A DNA stretch of 27,100 nucleotides, taken from a virus. The stretch is from IMG/VR virus record IMGVR_UViG_3300043395_001651, positions 1 through 27,100 of that record; one strand, given 5' to 3'. The notes beneath the pieces are model-generated. The model searched no databases and was not told the DNA's origin. It worked only from the letters and a program-made list of their open reading frames with translations. The position numbers were made by a program, and so were the translations under genes. Below, piece by piece: positions 6,342 through 13,936 of this stretch; the stretch's first letter is position 1; each line of letters opens with the position of its first letter.

Positions 6342-7091
6342 ATGGGAGAGACGCTGGTTCCTGTGATTGAGACGGAGGGGAAGGACATTCACTTCCTGCG
6401 AATGAAGCTCGTGGTTCGAGCCTTCGCGCATCCTGGTGCGCCGCCTGCCCTGCCTCACCTGTGTCGCGTCGGCGCACCCACATTCTTGGATGTGGCTGGG
6501 TACTCGATCCAACGGAAGGAGTTCGGGCCGAATCATCTCTATCGGCTTCTGCTGTGGGCCGAAGATGGCATTGGCGGATTCTCCCCTGAGACCTCTGCGA
6601 AGGTGGAGGCTTTGATTGTGGAGGCTGCGGCTCGCACGATGTACGTCAGTGACTCTCGGAGTCCTGGCCCTGTGCTGATTCGGAAGGATATCTGGACTCA
6701 CAGCGCCGCCTTCGACTGCAACCAGAACGCCGCATTCGATCTTGCGGAGGATAAGTCGTTGCGCCTGCCCAACTGGCTGCACTACCTCCAGATGGCTTCG
6801 ATCCAGCTCTGCATGCGCTTGAACCCTACGGCGTGGATGGGCATTGACTTCGAGTCGAGCAAGGAATTGGAAGCCATCTACGCTGGCCAGTCTTTGAGCG
6901 GCATCCCGCTCAGATACCGGTACAGCATTCGGAGCGTGAATCCTTCGCCGGATGGCAAGGTCTCGTTGGTGAGCTTCTCGGGAGAGTACAAGGTGCTGGG
7001 GGAACTCGACTGCAAATTCAGCAAGCCCTACCTGAAAGAGTGGAGCGACGAGACTGCCAAGCTCCTGCGTGAGGTTGGGAAGATCGAGTAA
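6342..7091 (+). CDS. Hypothetical protein, 249 aa
   Basis: The ATG has GCGAGGAG about eight bases upstream. The protein is soluble, of mixed alpha/beta character, with no membrane segment and no catalytic signature I recognise. Notable stretches are KLVVRAFAHPGAPP near residue 30, a Trp/Leu-rich WLHYLQMASIQLCMRL segment near 145 and a C-terminal acidic-basic helix. It forms a one-gene unit, with a terminator immediately upstream and another immediately downstream. A weak promoter-like pair, TTGGCA (6289-6294), 17 bp, TATGTA (6312-6317), could drive it; otherwise read-through from 6121 would. An accessory role such as host takeover or defence evasion is possible but unsupported by any motif. 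Confidence 0.7.
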   Translation: MGETLVPVIETEGKDIHFLRMKLVVRAFAHPGAPPALPHLCRVGAPTFLDVAGYSIQRKEFGPNHLYRLLLWAEDGIGGFSPETSAKVEALIVEAAARTMYVSDSRSPGPVLIRKDIWTHSAAFDCNQNAAFDLAEDKSLRLPNWLHYLQMASIQLCMRLNPTAWMGIDFESSKELEAIYAGQSLSGIPLRYRYSIRSVNPSPDGKVSLVSFSGEYKVLGELDCKFSKPYLKEWSDETAKLLREVGKIE

Positions 7092-7121
7092 CAGGGCTGA
7101 CCCAGATCGTCCTACGCGATG

Positions 7122-7149
7122 AGCGGAGCCTACCGGGTTCCGCTTTTGT
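7122..7149 (+). terminator. Intrinsic terminator after the 249-aa gene
   Basis: A nine-pair stem AGCGGAGCC / GGTTCCGCT (one G-T pair) with a 5-nt loop TACCG, followed by a T-rich run TTTTGTTG. It begins about 30 bp after the stop codon. Confidence 0.75.
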
Positions 7150-7196
7150 TGCTCCTGCGGTTTGCGTTCCTCGTCATTCAAGGCTACGTCAACAGT

Positions 7197-7250
7197 AGAC
7201 CCATTGCCATTCACTCTCATGTGTCGTCTCCTATCATCGGCAATGGGTCT
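7197..7250 (+). other. Perfect 12-bp inverted repeat with 30-nt loop
   Basis: AGACCCATTGCC (7197-7208) pairs exactly with GGCAATGGGTCT (7239-7250), followed by TTCCCTTTC. The loop is large for a terminator. It could be a second terminator, an RNA-processing site or a structured small RNA. It lies between the terminator at 7122 and the promoter at 7329, in a 286-bp gap without a gene. Confidence 0.7.
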
Positions 7251-7328
7251 TTCCCTTTCAGGTATCGGTGGGTGTCGTCTGTTTCTGCGCTGCGCGCATG
7301 AAGTGGAGAGGGAATCTGCCCTCGCTGG

Positions 7329-7357
7329 TTGACGGAAATCTCGGCATTGGGTATACC
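7329..7357 (+). promoter_or_regulatory. Sigma70-type promoter of the HNH gene
   Basis: TTGACG (7329-7334), 17-bp spacer, TATACC (7352-7357). It shares its -35 and spacing with the promoter at 6121. The predicted start, near 7364, leaves only a short leader with the ribosome site GAGGAGAG before ATG 7378. Confidence 0.7.
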
Positions 7358-7377
7358 AATTGTACGAGGAGAGGGCC

Positions 7378-7929
7378 ATGAGCAAGGGTAACAAGCCGGA
7401 GAACCGGGTCTACACGATGAAAGCACTCATCGAGCTGTTCCCGCAGGAGCATGTCTCCTGGCGAAAGGCAAAGGAGCGGGTGAGGATGATTGCATACCAC
7501 CCGTTCGAGAAGGTTCTGCGTCAGCAGCCGAATTGGAACAAGTACTACGAGTGCCGTCGCTTCTACATGGAGGACGCATGGCATGACGGAGCGAAGGGCT
7601 TCCTCCAGTTCCTTCTGGACGTAGGGCCGATTCCTGACGAGATCTGGAGCCAGACGGACATGCCTTCGCTTGACCGGATCGACGGCACGAATGGGTATGT
7701 ACGGGGGAACGTTCGGTGGGCGACGCCGAAGATGCAGCAGCTCAATCGAGCCTGCACTACCCAGATCCGGCATGATGCGACTGGCGAGATCATGAGTCAG
7801 GCTGAGGCGTCGTATCGTATGTTCGGGCATAAGGCCCGACTCGGCCACCTCAAGGTGAGGAAGGGTGCTGAGACAATGATCGAGGTGTGCAAGGATCATG
7901 GCTACACCGTCATGCGCTTCGGGGAGTGA
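7378..7929 (+). CDS. HNH-type homing endonuclease-like protein
   Basis: This encodes 183 aa from ATG 7378 with GAGGAGAG upstream. The centre carries the hallmark of small phage HNH proteins: SLDRIDGTNGYVRGNVRWAT followed by a Gln-rich helix ending NRA. The acidic-Arg-Ile-Asp core plus GYxxGNxRW is the part of the beta-beta-alpha metal fold I recall from this group. A basic helix precedes it and a DNA-contacting C-terminal segment (EASYRMFGHKARLGHLKVRKG) follows. Such proteins nick DNA and often spread as free-standing mobile genes. Some, encoded near terminase genes, help packaging. It has its own promoter and is isolated by hairpins upstream, which fits an inserted gene, though it is also only about 0.5 kb before the terminase cluster. 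Confidence 0.8.
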   Translation: MSKGNKPENRVYTMKALIELFPQEHVSWRKAKERVRMIAYHPFEKVLRQQPNWNKYYECRRFYMEDAWHDGAKGFLQFLLDVGPIPDEIWSQTDMPSLDRIDGTNGYVRGNVRWATPKMQQLNRACTTQIRHDATGEIMSQAEASYRMFGHKARLGHLKVRKGAETMIEVCKDHGYTVMRFGE

Positions 7930-7932
7930 GCG

Positions 7933-8307
7933 ATGGAAGAGGCACGCTGGCAGCATGTGCGGATCGATCTACTCCTCGCTGAGGCGAAGGCGATGCTGCT
8001 CTTGGATCGGAGCATGATCGACGAGTGGGACGACGAGATGCTGCTCTCGCTTGAAGCGGCTCGCTCCATGCCTGTGGACGCGCCGTATGAGGAGCGAGAG
8101 AAGGCGGAGTGCAGGATCTTGAATGCTTGGGTTCATTCCAAGCCTCGGAAGATGCTGGTCTACACGAAGGACGCAGCCGAGATCGTGACCCAGCGACGCG
8201 ACGACGAATTCGAATTCGTTTCCTTCGTGGACTTGGTCGCTCCCGAGATGATCTCTGAGGTGTGTCGCTCCCTTCTTCCCGAGGCATGGAGTCAACGAGC
8301 TTTGTGA
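7933..8307 (+). CDS. Hypothetical acidic protein, 124 aa, carrying a palindrome-encoded DEFEFV
   Basis: The ATG lies three bases after the preceding stop, with GGGGAGTGAG as ribosome site, so it is in the HNH transcription unit. It is helical and acidic, with Leu/Met/Glu-rich segments at about 5-60 and a basic-aromatic NAWVHSKPRKMLVYTK near 65-80. Palindrome copy 6 encodes DEFEFV at about residues 91-96, after which a hydrophobic-acidic tail follows. No family is recognised. It is the last gene before the long hairpin and the packaging operon. Confidence 0.65.
   Translation: MEEARWQHVRIDLLLAEAKAMLLLDRSMIDEWDDEMLLSLEAARSMPVDAPYEEREKAECRILNAWVHSKPRKMLVYTKDAAEIVTQRRDDEFEFVSFVDLVAPEMISEVCRSLLPEAWSQRAL
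8204..8219. repeat. Dispersed palindrome, copy 6 (encodes DEFEFV)
   Basis: A perfect 16-bp ACGAATTCGAATTCGT in the same reading frame as copy 4 in the primase, so it encodes the same peptide except for the first residue. Confidence 0.9.
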
Positions 8308-8321
8308 GCAAAAGTGAGAGA

Positions 8322-8369
8322 AGCGAGAGAGGGTTTCATTCTTTAGCGAGAATGAGACCCCTTCTCGTT
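8322..8369 (+). other. Long imperfect hairpin before the terminase genes
   Basis: The inner stem GGGTTTCATTCT / AGAATGAGACCC (8331-8360, one G-T pair, loop TTAGCG) continues through one mismatch into an outer stem of about eight pairs reaching 8322 and 8369. There is no T-run after it. It may be an RNase III site, a factor-dependent terminator or an mRNA-stabilising structure separating early from packaging genes. Confidence 0.75.
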
Positions 8370-8419
8370 CGTGGCACTGGGTCTGATCAGTGGGTATCTA
8401 CTACAGGAGAGGTGAGGAG

Positions 8420-9007
8420 ATGAGCGACGTTGTGGAGCAGAGTGCTGAGCAAGAGGCTGAGCCGATCCCGGTTCCTGTTGAACCTCCGCCCCACCCTTCG
8501 GAGGTTCCTGCCCGTCGTCGACGGATTCGTCGTCCTCCTCCTGAGTTCGCTGCGACTGCTGCCTCAGGCATGAATGTCGCTCGGCTTGCAGAGATGTTTG
8601 ACGCATCTCGTCCGACCGTGAGCAAGTGGCTGAATCTGCCCGATGTCATGGAGGAGATCGCTTCGATCAAGGCGGAGATCCAGGCGACCACGAAGTCCCG
8701 TTTTCTGGCGCTGACGCCGAAGGTAGCGGACGTCCTTGAGTCTGTTGTGCAGGGTTCGCTCGGGGAGGCTTGTCCGCACTGTGGTCGAGGGGCCGATCCA
8801 ATCGCCATTCGAGATCGGCTTCGTGCGATGGAGATGGTCTTGGATCGGATTCCTGGGCTTGAGGTAGGGACTCGCAGCGAGGTCTCGATCCTCCTTCCGC
8901 AGGGTGGCCAGGATGCAGACGGCGAGCTGCTCGAGTGTGCTGCGATGATCTTGGAGGATCAGGGGAACGAGGAGCTTGCGCGGCAGATCCGCGAGACCAT
9001 GAGGTGA
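8420..9007 (+). CDS. terS: Terminase small subunit
   Basis: This encodes 195 aa from ATG 8420 with AGGTGAGGAG upstream; an ATG 30 bases earlier has no good ribosome site. After a disordered Glu/Pro-rich start (1-35) and a basic stretch (VPARRRRIRRPP), residues about 50-75 form a helix-turn-helix (MNVARLAEMFDASRPTVSKW), typical of the DNA-binding end of small terminases. A helical oligomerisation region follows. The CPHCG near residue 120 is a possible half zinc site with no obvious partner pair. It ends three bases before the large terminase. By family knowledge it would recognise the packaging site and regulate the motor. Confidence 0.75.
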   Translation: MSDVVEQSAEQEAEPIPVPVEPPPHPSEVPARRRRIRRPPPEFAATAASGMNVARLAEMFDASRPTVSKWLNLPDVMEEIASIKAEIQATTKSRFLALTPKVADVLESVVQGSLGEACPHCGRGADPIAIRDRLRAMEMVLDRIPGLEVGTRSEVSILLPQGGQDADGELLECAAMILEDQGNEELARQIRETMR

Positions 9008-9010
9008 GCG

Positions 9011-10378
9011 ATGCCACCCAAGAAGCAGAATTCAAGGGTTAGCCAGTCCGCTCGGCAGGAAGTGCAGAGGCGAATGCAGGCTCGGAAGGACTACCCGCTC
9101 GCGTACTCGAGCCTTTGGCACCAGCCGCTTCCCAAGACCTCTCAGCGCACTGCGGCTCAGATCTCACTTGGGCCGCAATGGATCGCGTTCGTGAATGGCG
9201 GCAATCGCGCAGGCAAGACCGTGCTTGGCGCTCAGTGGGCGATAGCGCATGCGCTTGGGAGGGACAATGCGATTGTGCAGCAGTGGGCTGCGCGCAATCA
9301 CTTGGACATCTCCAACATTCAGCGTCGACCTGGGGTGGTATGGTCTGTGGCGCTGACCTTCTCAGACTCCATGAGGTACGTCCGCGCTGCGCTTGATCGG
9401 TTCATGCCGATAGGGACGGTTCGGAGGAATTGGAAGGCCGAGAATGAGGCTGAGGCGATCCTTCCTGGCGGTGGCCGGATCATCTGTAAGGCATGGAGCC
9501 AGGGGCGCGGAGGCTTTCAGGGCGACGCGATCCACGCTGCGTGGGTAGACGAGGAGCCGACAAACGAGCCAGCTTGGAACGAGCTGCTGATGCGACTGGC
9601 TGACTACCGTGGGCGCGTCCTGATCTCGTTCACTCCGGGTCTCATGGGCAAGACCTGGGTCTATGAGAGATACTGCAAGGAGCCTCACCCCGACGTGGCG
9701 CAGTACTCGATCTACGGGACAGACAATCCTCGTGGCGATCCGGCGCACCTACGCAAGATCCTCGGAGGATACACGGCGAACGAGCGAGCTGCGCGTGAGC
9801 GAGGGGAGTGGGTGAATCGGGACGGGATGGTCTATAAGGTCTGGACGAGACACCTTCATGTGGTTCGCTCGTTCCCGATCCCGAAGGAGTGGAAGCGGTT
9901 TCGAGGGATCGACTTCGGCTTCAAAGATCCATTCGCATGCGTATGGGTCGCTCGAGATCCGCAGGACGGGCAGCTCCACCTGTACCGCCTGCTGTACCAG
10001 TCCGAAAAGACAAACCAGCAGAACGGGGCGGACATCAATCGGCTCTCTACTGGCGAGGTCATTGAATGGTCGGTCGCAGACAGCGCGAGCGCCGAGGGGC
10101 GATCTGCATTGAACCAGCAGTGTGGGATCGCTACGCATCCTGCCGACAAGGCCATCGAGGACGGGATCGCAGTCATGACGAGCTATCTTGCCATTGGAGC
10201 GAACGGAGTCCCTGGGTTGGTTGTGCATGACTGCTGCACCGAGTTCATCAAGGAGATCGAGGGATACTTCTGGACGAAGAGTGGGCCTGCCGACATCAAC
10301 AACCACGCGCTCGACGCGCTCCGCTACCTCCTGAAGCGACTCAACAAGGCGGATCGGATGCGAGACTACGTCGGCTGA
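9011..10378 (+). CDS. terL: Terminase large subunit (packaging ATPase and nuclease)
   Basis: This encodes 455 aa from an ATG three bases after the small subunit stop. The ATPase domain shows a Walker A-like GGNRAGKT (63-70) and Walker B with catalytic acid in AAWVDEEP (D180, E181). The C-terminal RNase H-like nuclease shows D301 (GIDFGF), D357 (VADSAS) and D435 (HALDALRYL), the usual metal triad. It should translocate DNA into the prohead and cut the concatemer. Asp codons follow the next base exactly: all five Asp before a C-starting codon are GAT, and all twenty others are GAC. Confidence 0.95.
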   Translation: MPPKKQNSRVSQSARQEVQRRMQARKDYPLAYSSLWHQPLPKTSQRTAAQISLGPQWIAFVNGGNRAGKTVLGAQWAIAHALGRDNAIVQQWAARNHLDISNIQRRPGVVWSVALTFSDSMRYVRAALDRFMPIGTVRRNWKAENEAEAILPGGGRIICKAWSQGRGGFQGDAIHAAWVDEEPTNEPAWNELLMRLADYRGRVLISFTPGLMGKTWVYERYCKEPHPDVAQYSIYGTDNPRGDPAHLRKILGGYTANERAARERGEWVNRDGMVYKVWTRHLHVVRSFPIPKEWKRFRGIDFGFKDPFACVWVARDPQDGQLHLYRLLYQSEKTNQQNGADINRLSTGEVIEWSVADSASAEGRSALNQQCGIATHPADKAIEDGIAVMTSYLAIGANGVPGLVVHDCCTEFIKEIEGYFWTKSGPADINNHALDALRYLLKRLNKADRMRDYVG

Positions 10379-10395
10379 GGAGAGAATTCCCGTCG

Positions 10396-10411
10396 ACGAA
10401 TTCGAATGCGT
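10396..10411. repeat. Dispersed palindrome, copy 7 (degenerate)
   Basis: ACGAATTCGAATGCGT, one base from the consensus, in the 82-bp gap between terminase and portal and about 37 bp upstream of the TATACT at 10448. Confidence 0.75.
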
Positions 10412-10447
10412 TTCCCAAGATCGGTGGCTCCGCTGAGACGGGAAGAC

Positions 10448-10453
10448 TATACT
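10448..10453 (+). promoter_or_regulatory. Possible -10 element for a leaderless portal mRNA
   Basis: TATACT ends seven bases before the portal ATG at 10461, so a transcript from it would begin at or next to the start codon. No ribosome site lies close to that ATG (nearest GGGAAG is about 16 bases away). The -35 at 17 bp (GGCTCC) does not match consensus, so the promoter call is weak. Confidence 0.35.
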
Positions 10454-10460
10454 TCGAATT

Positions 10461-13256
10461 ATGAATGCGATCCTGAATCTCCTCCGTGGCCTGATCTCCG
10501 CACCTGCCTCGCCTCCCGCGACAGGTGCGCTCTCTGGCTTTCCAGTGTCGCAGGGATTCGACGCGCATGCCTCGATGGCTGCATTCGCGGCTTTCCCGTG
10601 GGTTCGTGCGTGCATTGACGCGATCTCCACGGATCTGACTGGTCTTCCGCTTCGAATCGTTCGTGGATCTGGAGATCAGGCGGAAGTCGTGGACGACATC
10701 CTGCTCCGCAACCTGCTCGAGAACCCGACCTCATGGCAGGGGCGTGAGGCTTGGGAGGGAGAGATCCTTCGGCAGCTCCTCCTGTCAGGCAACGGATACG
10801 CGCTCCCCGTGGGTGGATCTACCCCTTCGACGGTTCCGCTCATGCACTGCGAGTCAGTAAGCATCATTCCTGGCCCGTTCGGTGGCCCAGCAGGGTACAC
10901 CTACCGAAGCGTTGGTGGAGGTGAGACAACCTACGCGCCCGAGGCTGTCATTCACTGGAGGCTGGCCGCATGGGAGAACGGCCCTCAGGGACTCATTGGC
11001 GAGGGTCTGATTCGTGCGTTGCAGCCCGATCTGAATGCAGACCTGAATTCAGCACGCCTCTCCGCTCGAGCGGCTCGCCAGGGACGCCCTTCTGCGGTGT
11101 TCAAGCCGAAGGATGCTTCTGGAGTCGACGCGCAGATCGCACAGAAGGTCAATCAAGCCTATGCGAAGATCCTCGAGGGTGGGAGCGCCAGCATGGTTCT
11201 CCCTGGCAGCTTCGATGTAGACTTCCCCGCATTCACTCCCCGCGACCTTGAGTTCGCAGAGCAGCGAAAGCTGACAAGGGAGACGGTTCTCGCGGCGTTC
11301 GGCGTCCCGCCGACCCGTGTTGGTTTGCCGACCGCTAACTACGCTACGAGCCAGCAGCAGAACACGGTCTACTGGCAGGGGCTGATTGGGCTGGCCCGCC
11401 TGATCGACGCTGGCCTGACAAAGATCGCTCGGAAGTTCTCTCCCGATTACTCGATCCGTCATGACTTTTCTGCGGTAGAGGCGCTTCAGGAGGCGCGCAC
11501 AGCGCGATTGGATCGTGTGCAGAAGTGGGTAGACCTCGGGGCATCGCCAGCCCAGGCTGCGGCTTATGAGGGCTTCGACGATGCTCCTGTCGCTACTGAG
11601 GCGGCGACGGCTCAGCAGTCTGCACGTCGGTCGGCTTTCCCAGCGGCGACGAGTGCATTGGAGTGGCTCAGCACGGCGCGATCCGTGAATTCTCCCGAGA
11701 AGCAGCTTCGCGTGAATCGTCGACTGCAACAGACAGAGCTTGCGCTCGATCCCGAGAATCCTTCCCTGGAGGACAGCGACTACGCGCAGCCGCCTCGTGC
11801 GTACTGCGAGCAATTGAAGGCGGATTACCCTTCGATCTGGCGAGCTGGCGGGAACGAGCGTGGCCCTGAGGCGTTCATCCTCTGGGGCAAGTACCTTGAA
11901 GGCGACCGGAGCGAAGTGGTCTTGAATTGGGTGAAGGAGCGTGAGGCGTGGGCTGCTCGTCATTACGAGGACGGGGATGCCTTCGTTGGTTCCGACCCTG
12001 AGAATCCGACGCTGTCGAACATCGGCGGGGTGGTGGCGTGGCTGAAGTGGGGCGTGGTTGGGCAGCTTGGGTGGGCGCGCATGCGGGATCTGCTCGAGCG
12101 CCTGAAGGACTCCATTGATGCCGATACCTCACTCGGTGCGAGCGAGTACCTCCAGCCTCCATTCGACTACTGCGTGAGGCTGCGCGAGGAGTACCCTGAC
12201 ATCTGGAGTTCAGCGACGGACGAGAAGTTCTCACTGTGGGAGCAGTTCGAGAAGGGCGTAAGGTCGAAGAAGGTTCTGGCCTGGGTGAAGGAGCGTGAGG
12301 AGTGGGCGAAGGAAGGCTCCATTGGTTGCCTGCCCGAGGACGAGGAGAATCCTTCCCTGCCTACCATGACTCGCTTGATCACTTGCCTGAAGTGGGGCGT
12401 CGTGTGCAGCGAGGGCTGGAAGCGCATGGAGGCGTGCATTGAGAAGTGCAAGCTGAGCGTGGACAAGATCAGCCCTGAGGCAGACCTCGCGGAGGCGTGG
12501 GGCGTGTGGCGCAACTCGATCCACGCTCCGTTGGAGAAGGAGATCGGGATCGCTATGCGGAAGGTTCTGGCTCGTCAATTGCAGGGCGTCCTTGCAGCGA
12601 TCCCCGACATGAACGAGGTCGATCCTGACGTTGACAAGCTCGCGGCGATCTTCCCTGCTGCGACGCGCAAGATCCTGTCAGTCTCGATGAGCAAGGTGTA
12701 CGATCCCGCCTGCGCTCGGATCTGGGCATCGTCCCTCGCCTCCATTGGAGTGGAGACTCCTCGATCCGACGAAGTCGAATTCGTCGAGCCGTCTACCTCG
12801 ACCCGCGAGGCGATGTTGAAGGAGCTTGCGGCTCGGGTCAACACGACGACCGCTGACGCGATCCACCTGATGCTGATCACGGCGAGGAAGGAGGGATGGA
12901 GCCACGAGGATCTCTCAGCGAAGCTGACTGCGAGCAAGATCTTCTCACCCTCGCGGAGCGTCCCGCTTGCTAAGCAGGAGGCGACGAGGCTGTGTGCGAG
13001 CGTTGCGCTTGCGGCTTGGAAGTCTACGGGGAAGCAGATCAAGAAGGTCTGGGTATCGGCAGACGAGGCAGGCGAGAACCCGCACCACGCTTCCCTCCAC
13101 GGGGCTTCCGCTTCGCTCGACGGGAATTTTCGAATCCAGTCTGGACAATTTGAAGGACATGAGGGATCGCACCCTGGCTCGTTCGGAGAGATCCAACTAT
13201 GTATGAATTGTCGGTGCATGATTGCTCCGTCAATTGCTGAAGGGGAGGAGGCTTAA
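10461..13256 (+). CDS. Portal protein fused to a MuF-like head morphogenesis domain
   Basis: This encodes 931 aa, more than twice the usual size of an HK97-type portal. Residues 1 to about 390 match the portal family: helical clip and stem with PWVRACIDAISTDLTGLPL near the start, LLLSGNGYAL, and the RETVLAAFGVPPTRVG region near 275-290. Residues about 432-670 are an insert made of two related ~110-residue units, each with YxQPPxxYC, a conserved WVKEREAWA-type motif, a PTL/PSL segment and LKWGVV. The final part (about 840-925) resembles the Mu gpF C-terminal domain: KKVWVSADEAGENPHHASLHG, a Gly-rich turn, and NCRCM near the end. MuF proteins attach to the portal inside the prohead, so covalent fusion makes sense. 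Palindrome copy 8 encodes DEVEFV at about 771-776, before the MuF part. It overlaps the protease gene by one base (TAATG). Confidence 0.85.
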   Translation: MNAILNLLRGLISAPASPPATGALSGFPVSQGFDAHASMAAFAAFPWVRACIDAISTDLTGLPLRIVRGSGDQAEVVDDILLRNLLENPTSWQGREAWEGEILRQLLLSGNGYALPVGGSTPSTVPLMHCESVSIIPGPFGGPAGYTYRSVGGGETTYAPEAVIHWRLAAWENGPQGLIGEGLIRALQPDLNADLNSARLSARAARQGRPSAVFKPKDASGVDAQIAQKVNQAYAKILEGGSASMVLPGSFDVDFPAFTPRDLEFAEQRKLTRETVLAAFGVPPTRVGLPTANYATSQQQNTVYWQGLIGLARLIDAGLTKIARKFSPDYSIRHDFSAVEALQEARTARLDRVQKWVDLGASPAQAAAYEGFDDAPVATEAATAQQSARRSAFPAATSALEWLSTARSVNSPEKQLRVNRRLQQTELALDPENPSLEDSDYAQPPRAYCEQLKADYPSIWRAGGNERGPEAFILWGKYLEGDRSEVVLNWVKEREAWAARHYEDGDAFVGSDPENPTLSNIGGVVAWLKWGVVGQLGWARMRDLLERLKDSIDADTSLGASEYLQPPFDYCVRLREEYPDIWSSATDEKFSLWEQFEKGVRSKKVLAWVKEREEWAKEGSIGCLPEDEENPSLPTMTRLITCLKWGVVCSEGWKRMEACIEKCKLSVDKISPEADLAEAWGVWRNSIHAPLEKEIGIAMRKVLARQLQGVLAAIPDMNEVDPDVDKLAAIFPAATRKILSVSMSKVYDPACARIWASSLASIGVETPRSDEVEFVEPSTSTREAMLKELAARVNTTTADAIHLMLITARKEGWSHEDLSAKLTASKIFSPSRSVPLAKQEATRLCASVALAAWKSTGKQIKKVWVSADEAGENPHHASLHGASASLDGNFRIQSGQFEGHEGSHPGSFGEIQLCMNCRCMIAPSIAEGEEA
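12767..12786. repeat. Dispersed palindrome, copy 8 (in portal-MuF, encodes DEVEFV)
   Basis: CGACGAAGTCGAATTCGTCG, a 20-bp palindrome with one mismatched pair, in the same frame as copies 4 and 6. Confidence 0.85.
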
Positions 13257-13936
13257 TGGCCACGAAGGAGAAGCAGGCAGAGACGGTTCGCCGGATCTAC
13301 CATATCGACCGTGCAGCTTCCCCTCCGTCTGACGAGGGTGCGACCTTCATTGCTTCGACTCCAAGTTCGGATCGGTATGGCGACATCGTCGACCCGTCAT
13401 GGATCTTGGACAGCTACGAGTCGAACCCGGTCATTCAGGTGAACCATGACTACCGCGTCGAGGCGACGGTAGGGCGAGCGGTAAGCACTAAGGTCGAGGA
13501 AGGGAAGCTGATCGTAGAAGTGAAGTGGGGCAGCGATGCTCAGTCACAATTGATCGCTGCGAAGGTGAAGGAGGGGCTGCTCTCGGCAGTCTCTGTTGGG
13601 TTCCGTCCCGGTCGATCCGTGCTTCGTTCTGGCTTGCCTACCGATCATCCCTACTACGCGGACAGCAAGGAGAATCCCTACGGTCGGGTTTACTACGACA
13701 ACGAGCTGCTCGAGGTGTCGGTCGTAGCGATTCCCGCGAATGTGGAAGCCCTGGCTCAGCGGTCTGCGGAGGCAGCTCGCGCCACCCTCTCGAATGAGGA
13801 AGTCGCCAAGATCGCAGATGCGGTCATGGCGCGCATCTTCTCTCTCTCTACGCTCCAGAGCGTGGAGACCAAGTCCACCCCGTCCCAAACCAAGACAGAA
13901 GACACGCTGGCCGCTTGGCTGGCAGGAGGCAAGTGA
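13256..13936 (+). CDS. HK97-family prohead protease
   Basis: This encodes 226 aa, the normal size for peptidase family S78. The ATG overlaps the portal stop, with a strong AGGGGAGGAGG ribosome site. It opens with the typical sequence GATFIASTPSSDRYGDIV, followed by the catalytic His in VNHDY (H64) and the catalytic Ser in LLSAVSVGF (S113). The family end motif YDNELLEVSVVAIPANVEAL is present. It should cleave the scaffold-like N-terminal arm of the capsid protein during head maturation. The gene lies immediately before the capsid gene, as is standard. Confidence 0.93.
   Translation: MATKEKQAETVRRIYHIDRAASPPSDEGATFIASTPSSDRYGDIVDPSWILDSYESNPVIQVNHDYRVEATVGRAVSTKVEEGKLIVEVKWGSDAQSQLIAAKVKEGLLSAVSVGFRPGRSVLRSGLPTDHPYYADSKENPYGRVYYDNELLEVSVVAIPANVEALAQRSAEAARATLSNEEVAKIADAVMARIFSLSTLQSVETKSTPSQTKTEDTLAAWLAGGK

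Noticed and set aside
8372-8400. TGGCAC at 8372 as a sigma54 element, or TGGCAC-17-TATCTA as a late promoter
   Set aside because: The -12 box expected for sigma54 (TTGCA/T five bases later) is absent, and as a sigma70 -35 it matches poorly.
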